DNA of 64,000 nt from Sphingopyxis sp. JAI128 (GCF_014207235.1 NZ_JACHDA010000002.1:620001-684000); one strand, 5' to 3'; positions 34,590 through 43,535 are shown, counted from the first letter of the stretch. Made by a program: numbers and translations. The notes: a model not told the origin generated them from the sequence alone.

Positions 34590-35702
34590 TCAGTTCGCTG
34601 CATTCCCAATGGTCATCCGGAAGGTGAAACAGGTTTGATCGGGCGACGATGCAACATCGATGCAGCCGCCGTGCGCGGCTGCGATCGTCGAGGCGATGTA
34701 CAGACCGAGGCCAAGGCCCCCGGCCGAGGCATGGCTCCCCCCTTGTTCAAAGGGCAGAAACAGCCTCTCGCGAACGTCCGGCGGTATTTCGGCACCGCGG
34801 TTCGAAACCGATAGCCGGAATTCGTCCGCGTCGTCTTCGCACACGACTGAAATGGGTTGATCGCTCGTGCCATGCGTCAGGGCATTGCTCAGAAGGTTCG
34901 ACGTCAGCTGTCCGATCCTTTGCGCATCACACAGCAGCGGCAACGACACCCGGCAGTCGAGATCGATCGCCCGTTCCGGATGGGCGACCATGAGTTCGGC
35001 GGCAATTTGAGCGACCAACTTTCCGACGGCGACGGGCTCGAGCCGAAGCGGCATATCGCCGACCAATCGCCCGCGCGCAAAATCGAGGATGCTGCCGACC
35101 ATCATGTTCATCCGGTCGATCGTCGCCTGCATCGCCCCCAAGACGAATTCAGCGCGTTCCGGCGACTGTCCTCTTCGAAGTATCGATACCCCGGCATCGA
35201 GGGCAGCAATCGGATTGCGCAAGTCGTGCCCGAGAACAGCGATGAACTGTTCGCGCTGAATGCCGGTCTCGCGCTCGCGCCCGAGGTCGGCGCGCGCCGT
35301 CTGCAACATATCGCTCGCGTCGAGATGGAAACCGATGAGATCGGCGAACATACGAAAGGCATTCTGCACTTCGGCGCGCTCAAGATCGCGCGGCTCGGGG
35401 TCGATCGCGCACAGCGTCCCGAAAAAGCGCCCGCCGGGAAGGAGGATGGGGAAGGAGATATAGCTTCGAAAGCCGTAGCGGGCTGGCGTGTGATGTCCGC
35501 TATAATGGGGATCTGCCGCAGCGTCGGAAATGACCACCGCTTGCTGGCTCTGACGAATCTCGTGGCAGATGGTGCTTTCGAGTTCTAGCTCACTGCCCGG
35601 CGCCAGTCCGAAGGCGATCTCGTCCTTTACACTGCAAGCGATCCAACGCGTGTCGGACACGCATGCGACCGCGGCAAAACCCATTCCGGTCAGGCGGCAC
35701 AC
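34590..35702 (-). CDS. GAF-domain sensor histidine kinase, orphan
   Basis: A 370-aa cytoplasmic kinase with no membrane segment. Residues 1-135 form a GAF domain (CHEIRQSQQAVVISDAAADP, GFRSYISFPILLPGGRFFGTLCAIDP). The HisKA phospho-acceptor His is in FIAVLGHDLRNPIAALDAG (about residue 160). The ATPase domain has an N box (LTSNLLSNALTHG) and a G box (GGLGLGLYIASTIA). No response regulator is nearby. The first available start is the GTG at 35702. Coding similarity seems to continue about 15 codons upstream (AIELIPTILDTV) in a frame with no ATG, GTG or TTG before a stop. The true start may therefore be non-canonical or lost through an indel. Confidence 0.85.
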   Translation of the reverse strand: MCRLTGMGFAAVACVSDTRWIACSVKDEIAFGLAPGSELELESTICHEIRQSQQAVVISDAAADPHYSGHHTPARYGFRSYISFPILLPGGRFFGTLCAIDPEPRDLERAEVQNAFRMFADLIGFHLDASDMLQTARADLGRERETGIQREQFIAVLGHDLRNPIAALDAGVSILRRGQSPERAEFVLGAMQATIDRMNMMVGSILDFARGRLVGDMPLRLEPVAVGKLVAQIAAELMVAHPERAIDLDCRVSLPLLCDAQRIGQLTSNLLSNALTHGTSDQPISVVCEDDADEFRLSVSNRGAEIPPDVRERLFLPFEQGGSHASAGGLGLGLYIASTIAAAHGGCIDVASSPDQTCFTFRMTIGNAAN

Positions 35703-35938
35703 CGTGTCCAGGATTGTCGGGATAAGTTCGATAGCGGCAACGGCTTCGGGAGCGTGATCGGCGTCGATGTCATTGGTTCCTGGCGTGAGAGCTGAACAGA
35801 CACTCTAGCGAACCGAATGGCGATTGCCATCACATCGATCATGGGGTCGCACAGTCCGCCGCCCAAGCAACAAGAGCCGTCGATGTGCACCACTCCGAGA
35901 CTTCAATGCCTTCGCTGCGCAGGCACGAAAACGCGCTG

Positions 35939-35957
35939 TCCGGAAATCTTTTCCGGA
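35939..35957 (+). promoter_or_regulatory. Perfect inverted repeat upstream of the DUF305 gene
   Basis: TCCGGAAA and TTTCCGGA (35939-35946, 35950-35957) with a 3-nt spacer, 60 bp before the DUF305 start. A GGAAT at 35962 could be an ECF -35 element. The repeat could be an operator, or a terminator for transcription from the left. Confidence 0.4.
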
Positions 35958-36017
35958 TCGGGGAATAATACAGCACCCACCGCTGTCTAACTCTCGTTCC
36001 ACCGAAACGAGGATAAG

Positions 36018-36398
36018 ATGACAGGACGAAGGATATCCCTGACCGCTGCTGCGCTGCTCGGCGCTGCCGCGCACGCGGCGGTCCCGCAATCGGATTTCGC
36101 TCGCGCAATGGACCTGGCGATGGACCGAATGATGGCCGATATGCACGTTCCCTCGACGGGCGACGCCGACCGGGATTTCGTCGCGATGATGATACCGCAC
36201 CATCAGGGTGCGATCGACATGGCCGTGGCGCAAATCCAATATGGCACCGACTCGCAGCTCAAGCGTATCGCCCAGGAAATCATCATCGAGCAGCAGCAGG
36301 AAATTGCCGCGATGCGGCTGGCGATCGGTGACCCGCTGCCGCCATCCGCGCCCGCGCCGACCCAGCCAGCACCGCTCCAGCCCGCTTCCCGACCATAA
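36018..36398 (+). CDS. Exported DUF305 protein
   Basis: A 126-aa protein with a signal peptide (RRISLTAAALLGAAAHAA) followed by a small four-helix DUF305 domain. The family signature FVAMMIPHHQGAIDMAVAQI is intact, and the preceding MDLAMDRMMADMHVP is rich in Met and His. DUF305 proteins are exported ferritin-like folds; some (CopM) bind copper and silver, which fits the Met/His clusters. The C-terminus is a proline-rich tail (PSAPAPTQPAPLQP). A propeller protein gene starts 14 bp later, followed by a sigma factor and its anti-sigma. Metal sensing or handling in the periplasm is inferred. Confidence 0.88.
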   Translation: MTGRRISLTAAALLGAAAHAAVPQSDFARAMDLAMDRMMADMHVPSTGDADRDFVAMMIPHHQGAIDMAVAQIQYGTDSQLKRIAQEIIIEQQQEIAAMRLAIGDPLPPSAPAPTQPAPLQPASRP

Positions 36399-36412
36399 GG
36401 ACCATTGAAATA

Positions 36413-37849
36413 ATGCGCCCGCTGCTTCTCTCCGGCATCGCCGGCATCGCCCTCCTCGCCTCGCCCGCCAGCGCCCAGTCCCCGGGTCAGGCGCCCTGGG
36501 GACGCGAAGCGCCTGCGAGCCATCGCGACCGCGTTTATGCCGCCGAGCAATTTTCGAACACCGTCTCCGTCAGCGATCCGGTCGACGGCAAATTGCTCGG
36601 GGTCATTCGTCTCGGAGATACGCAGCCCGCCAATTTCAGTCCGCTCTACAAGGGACAGCTCCTCGTCCACGGTCTCGGTTTCTCGCCCGACGGCAAGACG
36701 CTTGCGGTCGTCTCCATCGGGTCGAATTCGGTGACCTTCATCGACACCGCCACGAACAGCGTCAAGCACACGACCTACGTCGGACGCAGCCCGCATGAGG
36801 CGTTTTTCACTCCTGACGGCAAGGAAGTGTGGGTGACAGTCCGCGGCGAAGACTATATCGCGGTACTCGACCCCATAACCTATCAGGAAAAGCAGCGGCT
36901 GCAGACACCGGGGGGACCCGGGATGACAATCTTCTCGCCCGACGGAAAATACGGTTACGTCTGTTCCTCCTTCAATCCCGAACTGGTCGTGTTCGACGTC
37001 GCCAGCCATACAAAAATCGCCAGTGTCGCGCAGCCCAGTCCCTTCTGCCCGAATATCGCCGCCACGCCCGACGGACGGCAGGTGTGGTACACGCTCAAGG
37101 ATATCGGCAAGACCGTCATCATCGATGCGAAGCCGCCCTTCGCACAGATCCGCCTCATCGATAGCGGACCGATCACCAATCACGTCAATTTTGCGCGTAC
37201 TAGCCAAGGTCTGTTTGCCTATGTAACCGTAGGCGGGCTGAACGAAGTACAAGTTTACCGCACCGACAATTTCCGGAAAGTGGCTTCGATCCCCGTCGGT
37301 CGGCTGCCGCACGGCGTCTGGCCGTCGGGCGACGGACGGCGCCTATATGTCGGGCTGGAGAATGACGATGCGCTGGCCGTGATCGATACAGCAACCCACA
37401 GCGTAATCGGAACGATTCCGATCGGACAGGCACCGCAGGCGATCGGATATGTCGCCGGCGCGGTGCCCGACGGTGGGGGAACCCATAATCTCGTGCCCCT
37501 CGGCACCGCCTCGCAGACCGTCCGCCTGTCGCTCGGCACCGGCGGAAAAACCCAGACGAGCGTTACGCTTTTCGACCAGGGCCTGATCCAGATCCTGCAG
37601 GCCGCGGTGACGGGTCTGACGCCCAAGCGCCCCTATCAGCTCGTTCTTGTTCAAAATCCCGATGGCAGCGGCGACGCCGAACCGATCGCGGACTTCATAG
37701 CCAATCCGGCGGGCGCCGCGATTGTCAACGCGACGGGCCCGATACGCCAGGTCGTGCAGAACCAGGTTCCGGCTTCGCGCCGCTGGCTCGCCATCCGCGA
37801 AGGCAGGACCGAGACACCGGGGCCGATCATTCAGGTCCAGCAACCCTGA
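36413..37849 (+). CDS. Exported YVTN-type beta-propeller protein
   Basis: A 478-aa periplasmic protein. After a signal peptide (LLLSGIAGIALLASPASAQ) come at least six propeller blades with the repeated pattern G-S-V-FIDTATNSV, GKEVWVT-GEDYIAVLDP, GKYGYVCSSFNPELVVFDV, and RRLYVGLENDDALAVIDTATHSV. The last 110 residues form a separate beta-rich domain (TSVTLFDQGLIQILQAAVTG, NPAGAAIVNATGPIRQV). It is translated 14 bp after the DUF305 gene and 14 bp before the ECF sigma gene, so all are one unit. YVTN propellers often bind metals or partner proteins; here it could present a ligand signal. The function is unknown. Confidence 0.87.
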   Translation: MRPLLLSGIAGIALLASPASAQSPGQAPWGREAPASHRDRVYAAEQFSNTVSVSDPVDGKLLGVIRLGDTQPANFSPLYKGQLLVHGLGFSPDGKTLAVVSIGSNSVTFIDTATNSVKHTTYVGRSPHEAFFTPDGKEVWVTVRGEDYIAVLDPITYQEKQRLQTPGGPGMTIFSPDGKYGYVCSSFNPELVVFDVASHTKIASVAQPSPFCPNIAATPDGRQVWYTLKDIGKTVIIDAKPPFAQIRLIDSGPITNHVNFARTSQGLFAYVTVGGLNEVQVYRTDNFRKVASIPVGRLPHGVWPSGDGRRLYVGLENDDALAVIDTATHSVIGTIPIGQAPQAIGYVAGAVPDGGGTHNLVPLGTASQTVRLSLGTGGKTQTSVTLFDQGLIQILQAAVTGLTPKRPYQLVLVQNPDGSGDAEPIADFIANPAGAAIVNATGPIRQVVQNQVPASRRWLAIREGRTETPGPIIQVQQP

Positions 37850-37863
37850 CCGGTCCCGACGAC

Positions 37864-38373
37864 ATGATGCTCCTGATCGAGCCAGTGATTCCCCGGCTGC
37901 GGCGCTATGCCCGCGCGCTGCTGCGGGACCATGCCGCGGCCGACGATCTGGTGCAGGATAGTCTGGAGCGCGCGGTGGGACGATGGCACCAGCGGCGCGG
38001 CGATGGCGATGCGCGCAGCTGGCTGTTTACGATCCTCCACAATCTCGCGATGAACCGGCTGCGGCAGGATGCCCGGCGCGGCCATCACCTCCCGATCGAG
38101 GGGGCGAGCCCCGTTGCGATGGCGCAAGCTGCCGACCAGGAAGCGGCCCTCCATCATCAGGACATGCTGGAGGCGCTAGGGCGTCTGCCCCACGACCAGC
38201 GTGCCGTGCTACTTCTCGTCGGGGTCGAGGATCTGAGCTACGCCGACACGGCCAAGGCGCTTGACGTGCCGATCGGGACCGTGATGTCGCGGCTATCGCG
38301 CGCGCGAACCCGGCTGCGCGAGGATCTTGCCGGCCGCGAGGCGGCCATCCCGCATCTGAGGAGAGTGAAATGA
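37864..38373 (+). CDS. ECF-type RNA polymerase sigma factor
   Basis: A 169-aa sigma-70-family factor of the extracytoplasmic-function type. Region 2 lies at residues 8-70 (LRRYARALLRDHAAADDLVQDSLERAV, then ARSWLFTILHNLAMNRLR). Region 4 lies at 105-155 (LPHDQRAVLLLVGVEDLSYADTAKALDVPIGTVMSRLSRAR). No C-terminal extension is present. The stop overlaps the start of the anti-sigma gene (ATGA), a standard arrangement. It is co-transcribed with the exported DUF305 and propeller proteins, so it probably drives this same operon when released. Confidence 0.93.
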   Translation: MMLLIEPVIPRLRRYARALLRDHAAADDLVQDSLERAVGRWHQRRGDGDARSWLFTILHNLAMNRLRQDARRGHHLPIEGASPVAMAQAADQEAALHHQDMLEALGRLPHDQRAVLLLVGVEDLSYADTAKALDVPIGTVMSRLSRARTRLREDLAGREAAIPHLRRVK

Positions 38374-39155
38374 CCGCCGCTCGTCCGATCACCGAGGATG
38401 ATTTGCAGGCTTTTATCGACAATGCGCTCGATGCGCGGCGCCACACCGAAGTCGAAGCCTGGCTCGCAGCGCATCCGGGCGTCGCCGAGCGCGTCGCTGC
38501 GGATATCCGTGTGCGCGACACGCTGCGCGCCGCGTTACAGCCTATTGTCGAGGAACCCGTACCCGCCGAGCTGAACGTGCTGCGTCAGTGGGAGCGTCGG
38601 AATAGGTCCTCGTACGACCGGCGCAGCGGACCTTGGCACGTCGCCGCCGCCATATTGCTGTTGATTGCGGGCGGCGCCGGCGGCTGGGGTCTGCGGGACG
38701 CACAATATCCGCCGCGAGCGGGAATTGCTGCGCTCGCCAGCGAAGCGAGCGACAGCTATGCCGTTTATGCCGGTGACTTGGGCCGTCCCGTCGAAATCCC
38801 CGCCGCCGACGCACCACAGCTGGTCAAATGGGCCTCGAACCGCCTGCAACGGCCGGTGTCGATTCCCGACCTCTCGGCGTCTGGTTTTGAGTTCATTGGC
38901 GGACGCTTGGTGCCTACTCCACACGGGCCCGCTGTCCTCTACATTTTCGACAATGGTGAAGGCACGCGCCTCGCGCTGCTGTCGCGTAACATGAAGATCG
39001 ACAAGGAAGCCCCGATGCGGCTGGAGAACAGAGGCGATCTGGCATTGGTAAGTTGGGCGAAGGATGGACTCGGCTACAGCCTCGTCGGACCGCTCGACGA
39101 AGCGGTGCTGCATCCGATCGCCGATGCGGCGCGCGCGCAGTTCGACACCGCTTGA
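38370..39155 (+). CDS. Membrane-bound anti-sigma factor
   Basis: A 261-aa protein with the layout of a transmembrane anti-sigma. Residues 1-80 form an N-terminal cytoplasmic domain (EDDLQAFIDNALDARRHTEVEAWLAAHP). A single membrane segment follows at 90-107 (HVAAAILLLIAGGAGGWGL), then a periplasmic domain of about 150 residues. The N-terminal pattern, without a HxxxCxxC zinc motif, matches the non-zinc anti-sigma group paired with small ECF factors in proteobacteria. The gene overlaps the sigma gene by four bases. The periplasmic domain is the likely sensor, possibly reading the DUF305/propeller proteins encoded upstream. Confidence 0.85.
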   Translation: MTAARPITEDDLQAFIDNALDARRHTEVEAWLAAHPGVAERVAADIRVRDTLRAALQPIVEEPVPAELNVLRQWERRNRSSYDRRSGPWHVAAAILLLIAGGAGGWGLRDAQYPPRAGIAALASEASDSYAVYAGDLGRPVEIPAADAPQLVKWASNRLQRPVSIPDLSASGFEFIGGRLVPTPHGPAVLYIFDNGEGTRLALLSRNMKIDKEAPMRLENRGDLALVSWAKDGLGYSLVGPLDEAVLHPIADAARAQFDTA

Positions 39156-39379
39156 CGACGTGCCGGAATAAAGCCCCCCATCCCGATCGGCAGATCCGTC
39201 TTCGGACCGCTGATCGAGATTGGCCGAAGGCTGGCAGTCCGGTTGAGCGAAGTTGACGCTGTTAGCGGACCTTGCGCGAGCCAACGCCTTGTTCCGCCTG
39301 TGCCAGGTTAGACAATCGACCATAAAGCGTGCTTCATCTGCTGCAGATGTTTGTGGAGTCCGTAGCGAAGGGAGGGCCA

Positions 39380-39690
39380 ATGCGCCGACTACTCATCATG
39401 ACTGCGCTGATGGCAGGCCCAGCCTTGGCGCAAGAGGCGCGAGAGCCGATCATCGACATGCATGTTCACGCTCGCGCGGCAAAATATGCGGGCGACGATC
39501 CTCCGCCGATGTGCACCCCATTCGAGGTCATGCCGAGATCAGACCCGTCGAAGGGTGTCCATGAAGGAATGAGCTTCGATACCCCGCCATGCGACAATCC
39601 GGTTCTCCCGCGACAACCGACGACCAGGTGATGCGCGACACGATCGCGGTGATGGAGCAGTTCAACATTACTTTCCGTAAGGGATCTGCG
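39380..39690 (+). pseudogene. Amidohydrolase, frameshifted and truncated
   Basis: The frame opens with a signal peptide (MRRLLIMTALMAGPALAQ) and a metal-site motif (PIIDMHVHA) typical of exported amidohydrolases. Similarity continues through GMSFDTPPCDNPVLP, then jumps frame near 39605-39612. There CTCCCGCGACA probably has lost one C; the other frame continues ATTDDQVMRDTIAVMEQFNI. It stops resembling the family at about 39670, so most of the barrel is missing. It converges on the MFS gene and is clearly dead. Confidence 0.7.
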
Positions 39691-39773
39691 AAGGCGGACA
39701 GGCAATCAGCAGGCCAGCGGTCATCCGCGTCTCCACTGCTCGCCCGATTTTGTGATAACGCCAGCAAAGCGAT

Positions 39774-41144
39774 TCAGGAATTTGGGTCGCCCGATTTTGC
39801 CAACTCGCGGGCAAAGGCTGAGAAGCCGAAGGTCAGGATGATCCCCGCAAGGGGCAGCGCGATCGCCGTCACGATGGCGATCGAATAGCGTAGGGCGCTA
39901 TCGTCGCCGAACATATGATCAGTGAGCAGAGCCATCATCATCGGGCCGAAGCCAAGCCCGACAAGATTGACGACGAAAAAATAAAGCGCGGTGACGCGGG
40001 CGCGGTACTCGTTCGGCGTTATGAACTGAAGCGCTACCGTTCCGACTCCATGCATCGTTAGCATGGGAAAGGCGATTGCGAGCATTGTGAAGGCAAGAGT
40101 CGCGCTGGGCATTAATGCCGCCGCGAGTAACGGTGGACCGCCGAGCAGGATCGACAACCGCATCACCCGCAGATGTGCATCGGCAACCCCTTTGGCGAAC
40201 TGTCGGTCGGCCAGCGTTCCGCCGGCCACCAGGCCCGCGGCGCCGCCCGTCGCCATGATGACGCCGAACCACAGGCCGGCCTGCGACACGTCCATCCCAT
40301 AGGTCCGGGCGAAGAAAGTCGGCACCCACGCAATGACGCCGTACATAACAAGCCCGATCAGCGACATCGCCGCGAACAACGACCCGAGCGCGGCTCGCTG
40401 GTTCACCAAATGCGCCAGAAAGCCCGGTGCCGAAACAGCATCTCCGCTCGCCGACGTCCCTTGAAGACCCTGTCGAAGCGGCTCGCGTATCGTCAGCAGC
40501 AGCAGGCATACGAGCAGCCCCGGAGCCGCTACCCAGATGAAAATCGTGCGCCACGCCTCGACCGGACCGATGAGCGGCATATCAACCATCGGCGCCGCGA
40601 GGACCGCCTGCACGACGAACGAGCCCAGGACCAACGCCACGCCCGAACCAAGTGGTACACCGATGGAATAGACCGCCATCGCGCGTGCGAGCCGGTCGCG
40701 CGGGAAAGTGTCGCTCAGCATCGAATAGGCAGCAGGCGAAAGCGCGGCCTCCCCAACGCCGACCCCCATGCGCGCAAGGAACAGCGTCGCATAACTTCCG
40801 GCAAAGCCGCAACCGGCAGTCATCACGCTCCATAGCGCCACTCCGACGACGATGAGGTTCCGCCGGTTCCAGCGGTCGGCAATCCAAGCGATTGGGAGCC
40901 CAAGCAACGTATAGAAAAGTGCAAAGGCGAGCCCGATCAGCAGGCTGACCTGCGTATCCGAAATGTCGAGTGCGGCACGGATCGGCGCGACCAGCAGGCT
41001 GAGGATCATCCGGTCGACGAAGGACAATGTATACGCGACCAACAGGACCGCAACGACGTACCAGCGATAAATGGGACGCGGCCATTTCGGAGCCCCCGCA
41101 TCCGCATTGACGTTCAGCCCGCCACGCGCGCCCTCTTCCACCAT
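39774..41144 (-). CDS. MFS transporter, spinster/sugar-phosphate-like (UhpC/GudP type)
   Basis: A 456-aa inner-membrane carrier with about 12 helices. The motif after helix 1 is VAYTLSFVDRMILSLLVAPI, and the loop between helices 2 and 3 is GLPIAWIADRWNRRNLIVVG. These match the MFS subgroup that often accompanies TonB receptors in sphingomonads. The ATG at 41144 has GGGAG just ahead; an in-frame ATG at 41180 has none. It is divergent from a TonB receptor gene, with a perfect palindrome between the two, so the pair is probably co-regulated and acts in series: receptor in the outer membrane, this carrier in the inner membrane. Confidence 0.87.
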   Translation of the reverse strand: MVEEGARGGLNVNADAGAPKWPRPIYRWYVVAVLLVAYTLSFVDRMILSLLVAPIRAALDISDTQVSLLIGLAFALFYTLLGLPIAWIADRWNRRNLIVVGVALWSVMTAGCGFAGSYATLFLARMGVGVGEAALSPAAYSMLSDTFPRDRLARAMAVYSIGVPLGSGVALVLGSFVVQAVLAAPMVDMPLIGPVEAWRTIFIWVAAPGLLVCLLLLTIREPLRQGLQGTSASGDAVSAPGFLAHLVNQRAALGSLFAAMSLIGLVMYGVIAWVPTFFARTYGMDVSQAGLWFGVIMATGGAAGLVAGGTLADRQFAKGVADAHLRVMRLSILLGGPPLLAAALMPSATLAFTMLAIAFPMLTMHGVGTVALQFITPNEYRARVTALYFFVVNLVGLGFGPMMMALLTDHMFGDDSALRYSIAIVTAIALPLAGIILTFGFSAFARELAKSGDPNS

Positions 41145-41209
41145 CGCTCCCGCTCTCCCGAAAGCAGCCCGCTCTTGCATAGCAAGTCGGCCTGATATAT
41201 TAAATCAAC

Positions 41210-41227
41210 TACTTAGGATACTAAGTA
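41210..41227. promoter_or_regulatory. Perfect palindrome in a divergent promoter region, probable operator
   Basis: TACTTAG-GATA-CTAAGTA, a 7+4+7 inverted repeat, lies between the divergent MFS (start 41144) and TonB receptor (start 41291) genes. Its size and position suit a MarR, TetR or GntR-type dimer. No regulator gene adjoins it, so the binder must be encoded elsewhere. Confidence 0.6.
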
Positions 41228-41290
41228 ATTTCGTGGCCGGGTCAAGCATGATCGGTGCAAACCACAAAACAACGTGTTGGGAGACGCGAT

Positions 41291-43474
41291 ATGACAAATT
41301 TCGGCAGGAAGCAGTCCGCCCTGTTCATGGCCAGCGCGGCCGCCGCCATCATGCCCGCGACAGCTGCGGCACAAGACGCCGCCCCCACGAGCGGAGACAT
41401 TATTGTCACCGCGCAGCGGCAAGAGCAGAGGCTTCAAGACGTCCCGATCTCGGTCACCGCGTTCGGCGCCGAACAGCTTCGCGACAACAGCATCGAGACG
41501 GTGCAGGATATCGCGATCCGCACCCCCGGCCTTGCGGTCAGCGCGGTCGACCCGGTTAACACCAATTTCTCGATGCGCGGTATCGGTAGCCCGCCGGGCA
41601 TCAGCCAGAACGCCGGCGGCGATCCGTCCGTAGTGGTCTTTATCGACGGAGTTTATGCGGGCCGAGGCGGTACCCCGGACCTTGATGCGCTGGACCTCGA
41701 ACGCGTCGAGGTGCTGCGCGGGCCGCAGGGGACGTTATTCGGCAAGAATGCGATCGGCGGTCTCGTCCAGTTCATCAGTCGCAAGCCAACTGACGATACA
41801 AGTTTCTTTTTTGACGCTACCTACGGAAACTACAATCGCTTGGGGGTCTCCGCGCGCGGCAATATGGCGCTGACCGACAATATCTATCTGTCGGCAGGCT
41901 TGTCGCACAAGCAGCGTGACGGGTTCGAATATAATGAAACGACGGGCAATGACGTCAACGACCTCAATCTGACCACAGGCCGCATTGCGCTACGCTTCGT
42001 GCCCACCGATACACTGGACATCATATTGCGTGCCGACATCGCGCATCAGGATCAGCGGGGTAATCCGCGCCACAATGATTGCGACACCAGCTTTAACGGC
42101 GGCATTCACTGCGTCGGCATCAACCCCGACCCCCGCGTGGTCAACGCCTATATCGACGGCGAAGTAAAACGCACGATCCAGACCTATTCGGCCGAAGTCA
42201 ATCTGGAACTGCCTTCCGGGACGCTGACTTCGCTAACCGCGCTGCGTAAAGTAAAGTTCAATTTCGTTACCCCCTTCTTCAGCAATCCAATCAATCCGCC
42301 GGCACAAATCGAATCGACGAGTTTCGGCGAAGAAGATAACAGCCAGTTCAGTCAGGAACTGCGGTTTGCATTCGACGCTTGGGACGGACGTCTGAAAGGG
42401 CAGACCGGCGCCTATTTCCTTAAGGAGAACAACGACCGCGTTGAAGGGCAAATTCAGGATTTCCCGACCCCGGCCGGATCGGGCACCGGTATCTATCCGC
42501 AGTCGGTGAATGCGCGCAGCGTCGCAGTTTTCGGTCAGGTCGATTTCGAGATTGTGCCGTCGTTGACCGCGACCGTAGGCGCGCGCATGACGTGGGAACG
42601 CAAAAGCGGTCGCTTCGCCGGGTTCAAGGCAGACAGCGGCCCAGGCCTGCCCCCACCACTGGGGTCAATCGGCGGCTACGACGTCACTGGAAAAAAGAGC
42701 TGGAAGGCCTTCACACCGCGCTTTGCGCTCAACTGGAAGGCAACCGACGACGTGCTCCTCTATGCCTCGGTCGCGCGCGGTTACAAGAGCGGCGGATTTC
42801 AGGGGTTGTCGGGTACCGCGTCGGGCGCTTCGACACCCTATGACCCCGAATTCGCCTGGGGCTATGAGGTTGGCGCGAAAACCGACTGGCTTGATCGCCG
42901 CCTGCGGCTCAATGTCGCCGCATTCCGGACCGACTATTCGGACCTCCAAGTCTCGCAGCTCATCCCGCTGTGCTGTGTCGTCGTCAGCAATGCCGCAAAG
43001 GCGCGGATCAAGGGCATCGAGATCGAAGCCGTTGCGCGGCCGTTCGATGGCTTCCAGATAGACGGCAGTTATGCCTATCTCGAGGCGAAATTCACCGAAT
43101 ATTCGATTCCGGGTCTGAACTATACGGGCAACCGCGTGCCCCGCTCCCCGAAGAACAAGTTCAACATCGGTGGACAGTTTGAAACACCGATCGGCGAGCT
43201 GTCGGCGAAGCTTCGCGTGGATTACAGCTGGGTCGACGATGCCTATTTCGAGGCGTCGAACATTCCGCAGCAGCTCTGGCCGAGCCACGAAAACCTGGAC
43301 GCGCGCCTTTCGCTGTCGGGCCCCAACGATCGTTGGGAATTGTCGCTGTGGGGCAAGAATCTGACCGACGAGCTTACACCAACCTATGTCACCTATTTCG
43401 GTGCCTTTCGTCAGATCCTCACGCCCTATGCGCCGCCGCGCACCTATGGCGTGACCGTGGCGTTCAAGATCTGA
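41291..43474 (+). CDS. TonB-dependent receptor, FecA/FyuA-like
   Basis: A 727-aa outer-membrane receptor. The signal peptide (LFMASAAAAIMPATAAAQ) is followed by a TonB box (DIIVTAQR), a plug (LQDVPISVTAFGAEQLR, TPGLAVSAVDPVNTNFSMRGIG, LERVEVLRGPQGTLFGKNAIGG) and a barrel ending in YGVTVAFKI. The VEVLRGPQGTLFG pattern is shared by the very expanded sphingomonad group of receptors that take up diverse small organics as well as siderophores. The ATG at 41291 is chosen, as 41255 lies in the operator region. It is divergent from an MFS carrier and followed by a DUF3237 gene 61 bp later, which may complete a small uptake and catabolic unit. Confidence 0.92.
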   Translation: MTNFGRKQSALFMASAAAAIMPATAAAQDAAPTSGDIIVTAQRQEQRLQDVPISVTAFGAEQLRDNSIETVQDIAIRTPGLAVSAVDPVNTNFSMRGIGSPPGISQNAGGDPSVVVFIDGVYAGRGGTPDLDALDLERVEVLRGPQGTLFGKNAIGGLVQFISRKPTDDTSFFFDATYGNYNRLGVSARGNMALTDNIYLSAGLSHKQRDGFEYNETTGNDVNDLNLTTGRIALRFVPTDTLDIILRADIAHQDQRGNPRHNDCDTSFNGGIHCVGINPDPRVVNAYIDGEVKRTIQTYSAEVNLELPSGTLTSLTALRKVKFNFVTPFFSNPINPPAQIESTSFGEEDNSQFSQELRFAFDAWDGRLKGQTGAYFLKENNDRVEGQIQDFPTPAGSGTGIYPQSVNARSVAVFGQVDFEIVPSLTATVGARMTWERKSGRFAGFKADSGPGLPPPLGSIGGYDVTGKKSWKAFTPRFALNWKATDDVLLYASVARGYKSGGFQGLSGTASGASTPYDPEFAWGYEVGAKTDWLDRRLRLNVAAFRTDYSDLQVSQLIPLCCVVVSNAAKARIKGIEIEAVARPFDGFQIDGSYAYLEAKFTEYSIPGLNYTGNRVPRSPKNKFNIGGQFETPIGELSAKLRVDYSWVDDAYFEASNIPQQLWPSHENLDARLSLSGPNDRWELSLWGKNLTDELTPTYVTYFGAFRQILTPYAPPRTYGVTVAFKI

Positions 43475-43535
43475 CGTGCGGGCGCGGCAGCTGCTTCACG
43501 TTGTCGCGCTCTCCACCTTTTTGGAAGGATGACCT

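Noticed and set aside
34328-34609. A 93-codon minus-strand frame after the histidine kinase
   Set aside because: It overlaps the kinase end, has no ribosome site and no recognisable similarity. Not supportable as a gene.
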